NCBI GenBank assembly: GCA_964621445.1
Contig: CAZUNO010000014.1
Coordinates: 11,991-75,990 of the forward strand
Source of the DNA: CAZUNO01 sp964621445 [NCBI: Candidatus Hadarchaeota archaeon]
GTDB taxonomy: Archaea > CAYQAE01 > CAYVLA01
Length of the DNA stretch: 64,000 bases
Direction of reading: 5' to 3'
The notes under the pieces were generated by a model that was not told the DNA's origin, searched no databases, and saw only the letters and a program-made list of their open reading frames with translations. Positions 63,079-64,000 of this stretch are shown here, piece by piece. A program made the position numbers and the translations under genes. Within the stretch, counting starts at the first letter, position 1. The number at the start of each line of letters is the position of its first letter.

Positions 63079-63229
63079 GGAATGGGTTCGAATTGCATTC
63101 AGTACAATTCTTTAGCCATTGCCCTTGGTAGATGTGTCCCGTTAAAGTTATCCTATTCATTCTGGGCCCAGTTTCGGCGAACGAGCGTATCAAGATGCTT
63201 CTTATAGGCCAAGTGGTCCCGAGACCTGT
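62971..63229 (+). repeat. Right copy of the long-range duplicated segment
   Basis: Contains the last third of vapC, a spacer and 95 nt of the signal-peptide region of the amidotransferase-like family. It parallels 1275-1526. The vapC part is intact here and decayed on the left; the membrane-protein part is intact on the left and broken here. Confidence 0.75.
63135..63229 (+). pseudogene. 5' fragment of a GATase-like membrane protein gene
   Basis: The frame reads LGPVSANERIKMLLIGQVV, against LAPVSANERINMLLIGQVV of paralogue 1. One base is missing in the stretch after GGTGG/AGTGG, and the similarity stops at 63229; the rest of the gene is absent. It is a relic carrying the signal peptide and the first strand. 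Confidence 0.7.
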
Positions 63230-63599
63230 AGAGGGATTTGAACTTCCCCCTTGTTTCGCCCCCGGGCCAGAGACCGGGCCAACCCTGCCAGGCCGGAACT
63301 GGTCCTCACCCTCCCGTACCGATCATTTCAGCCGCACCACGCAGTCCATTCTTCCGGAGAAGCCCCCAGCAAATGGTAGAAACACTGGTTCTGGGCCCTG
63401 AACCCCAAAGCCGAATGCATATGCCTGAACTCGCACTAGTGACCTCGGCGTATTCTTAGACCGGGTTCCATAAATGTGCAGCGATATTCACATCCAGCGT
63501 GAACACTTTACTTTGTTGATGGTACCTATTTTGTTTGGTTGTCGCTTTCAATACAGAGGTTTTGGGCTTCTATAGCTGTGAACAACCTCGAGGAGGCTG
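63230..63599. other. Intergenic region, nothing recognised
   Basis: Two overlapping frames here (63132-63401 and 63238-63459) are probably not genes. The region follows the relic and precedes the end of the beta-propeller gene. No promoter or RNA structure was recognised. Confidence 0.4.
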
Positions 63600-64000
63600 T
63601 CATCTGTATGAATACATTATGGCTGAACAACAGAAGACGATCAATAAGGCAATGGTGTTACCAGTGTCGCTTAAACCAAATGCATAGATTTTGCCATCAT
63701 AGGAACCGATGTACACGGTTCCATCGCGCGCGATAGCTGGGGAGGACAGTACTGCATTACCGGTCTTGTAGCTCCATTTGACTGTACCGTCAGGATTGAG
63801 GGCGTACACGCTGCCATCTTGGGAACCGATGTAGATGGTTCCATCCCGGCCGATGGCAGGGGAGGAAGACACGGTGTCACCAGTTCTAAAACGCCATTTG
63901 GTGGTGCCGTTTGGATTAATCGCGTAGACCCTGCCTCCACCAGATCCTATGTATATGGTCCCATCCGGTCCAATGCCCGGAGAGGATTTCATATAGTTAC
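63600..64000 (-). CDS. PQQ-type beta-propeller repeat protein, C-terminal part
   Basis: Partial: the frame is open to the window edge. It contains three repeats of about 39 residues, with the pattern SSPAIGRDGTIYIGSQDGSV then YALNPDGTVKW. Tryptophan and GT(I/V)YIGS elements are typical of PQQ-like propellers. After the last repeat, which ends KIYAFGLSD, comes a short hydrophobic stretch (NTIALLIVFCCSAIMY) that could be a C-terminal membrane anchor. Probably extracytoplasmic and binding or structural; the beginning is outside the window. Confidence 0.85.
   Translation of the reverse strand, partial: NYMKSSPGIGPDGTIYIGSGGGRVYAINPNGTTKWRFRTGDTVSSSPAIGRDGTIYIGSQDGSVYALNPDGTVKWSYKTGNAVLSSPAIARDGTVYIGSYDGKIYAFGLSDTGNTIALLIVFCCSAIMYSYR

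Noticed and set aside
61738-63100. Integration site at the tRNA-Arg 3' end
   Set aside because: No repeat of the tRNA 3' end was found downstream and no integrase gene is visible; a TTCGAATT-like string at 63086 is too short and has no tRNA structure.
1275-63229. The whole window as one transposed or integrated element bounded by the duplicated segments
   Set aside because: The copies are partial and have lost different parts, and the interval is full of housekeeping genes (asd, nadE, sufCB, polB2).
1-64000. CRISPR arrays, insertion sequences with transposases, rRNA genes
   Set aside because: No spaced direct repeats, transposase motifs or ribosomal RNA sequence were recognised on either strand.

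Overview
The window looks like a chromosomal segment of an archaeon. The evidence is a form III RuBisCO, a PolB2-type DNA polymerase with its partner genes, a minimal SufC-SufB pair, an archaeal CBS-domain protein, a tRNA-Arg gene with no encoded CCA, and many A/T-rich TATA-like boxes about 25-29 nt upstream of start codons, as expected for leaderless archaeal transcripts. GTG and TTG starts are frequent. The lineage cannot be fixed from the sequence alone. Several catabolic genes (sulfatases, DUF6259 and DUF4838 glycosidase-like proteins, a ceramidase-like protein) resemble families best known from Planctomycetes and other glycan-degrading bacteria, so transfer is plausible.

Layout. 1-3.5 kb: a truncated enolase-superfamily gene, a methyltransferase, a decayed vapC tail, and the first member of a secreted, membrane-anchored amidotransferase-like family plus a fragment of another. 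3.5-9 kb: a frameshifted KARI-like gene, an AT-rich stretch carrying a DUF5678/retropepsin-like pair, and an unrecognised divergent locus (HTH protein, Cys-rich protein, 518-aa basic protein) with a perfect palindrome between the arms. 9-34 kb: an accessory region of three sulfatases, GH36-like, DUF6259 and other glycosidase-like genes, an SGNH esterase, two more secreted amidotransferase-like paralogues, a ceramidase-like enzyme, flavin enzymes, ferredoxins and several genes broken by single-base lesions. 34-50.6 kb: mostly housekeeping (RuBisCO, NAD synthase, SufCB, RNase HI, agmatinase family, Asd, ferredoxin, TatA, phosphoribosyltransferases), interrupted by a DUF4838 protein. 50.6-57 kb: VTT membrane protein, anchored TIM-barrel glycosidase-like protein, M20 peptidase, and a 1070-aa GNAT/carbohydrate-enzyme-like fusion. 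57-61.7 kb: the PolB2 module (RecA-like protein without Walker A, small helical protein, PolB2), a basic protein and a nuclease. 61.7-64 kb: tRNA-Arg, an intact vapBC pair with a palindromic operator, a decayed copy of the segment at 1.3-1.5 kb, and the end of a beta-propeller protein.

How it fits together. The secreted or membrane-anchored proteins, sulfatases, esterase and several glycosidase-like families suggest degradation of sulfated or decorated polysaccharide or glycolipid. Gfo/Idh/MocA and DegT-family enzymes could process unusual sugars. This is inference from families; no substrate can be read from the sequence. Single-base frameshifts and nonsense changes cluster between 3.5 and 27 kb and may be real gene decay or consensus errors.
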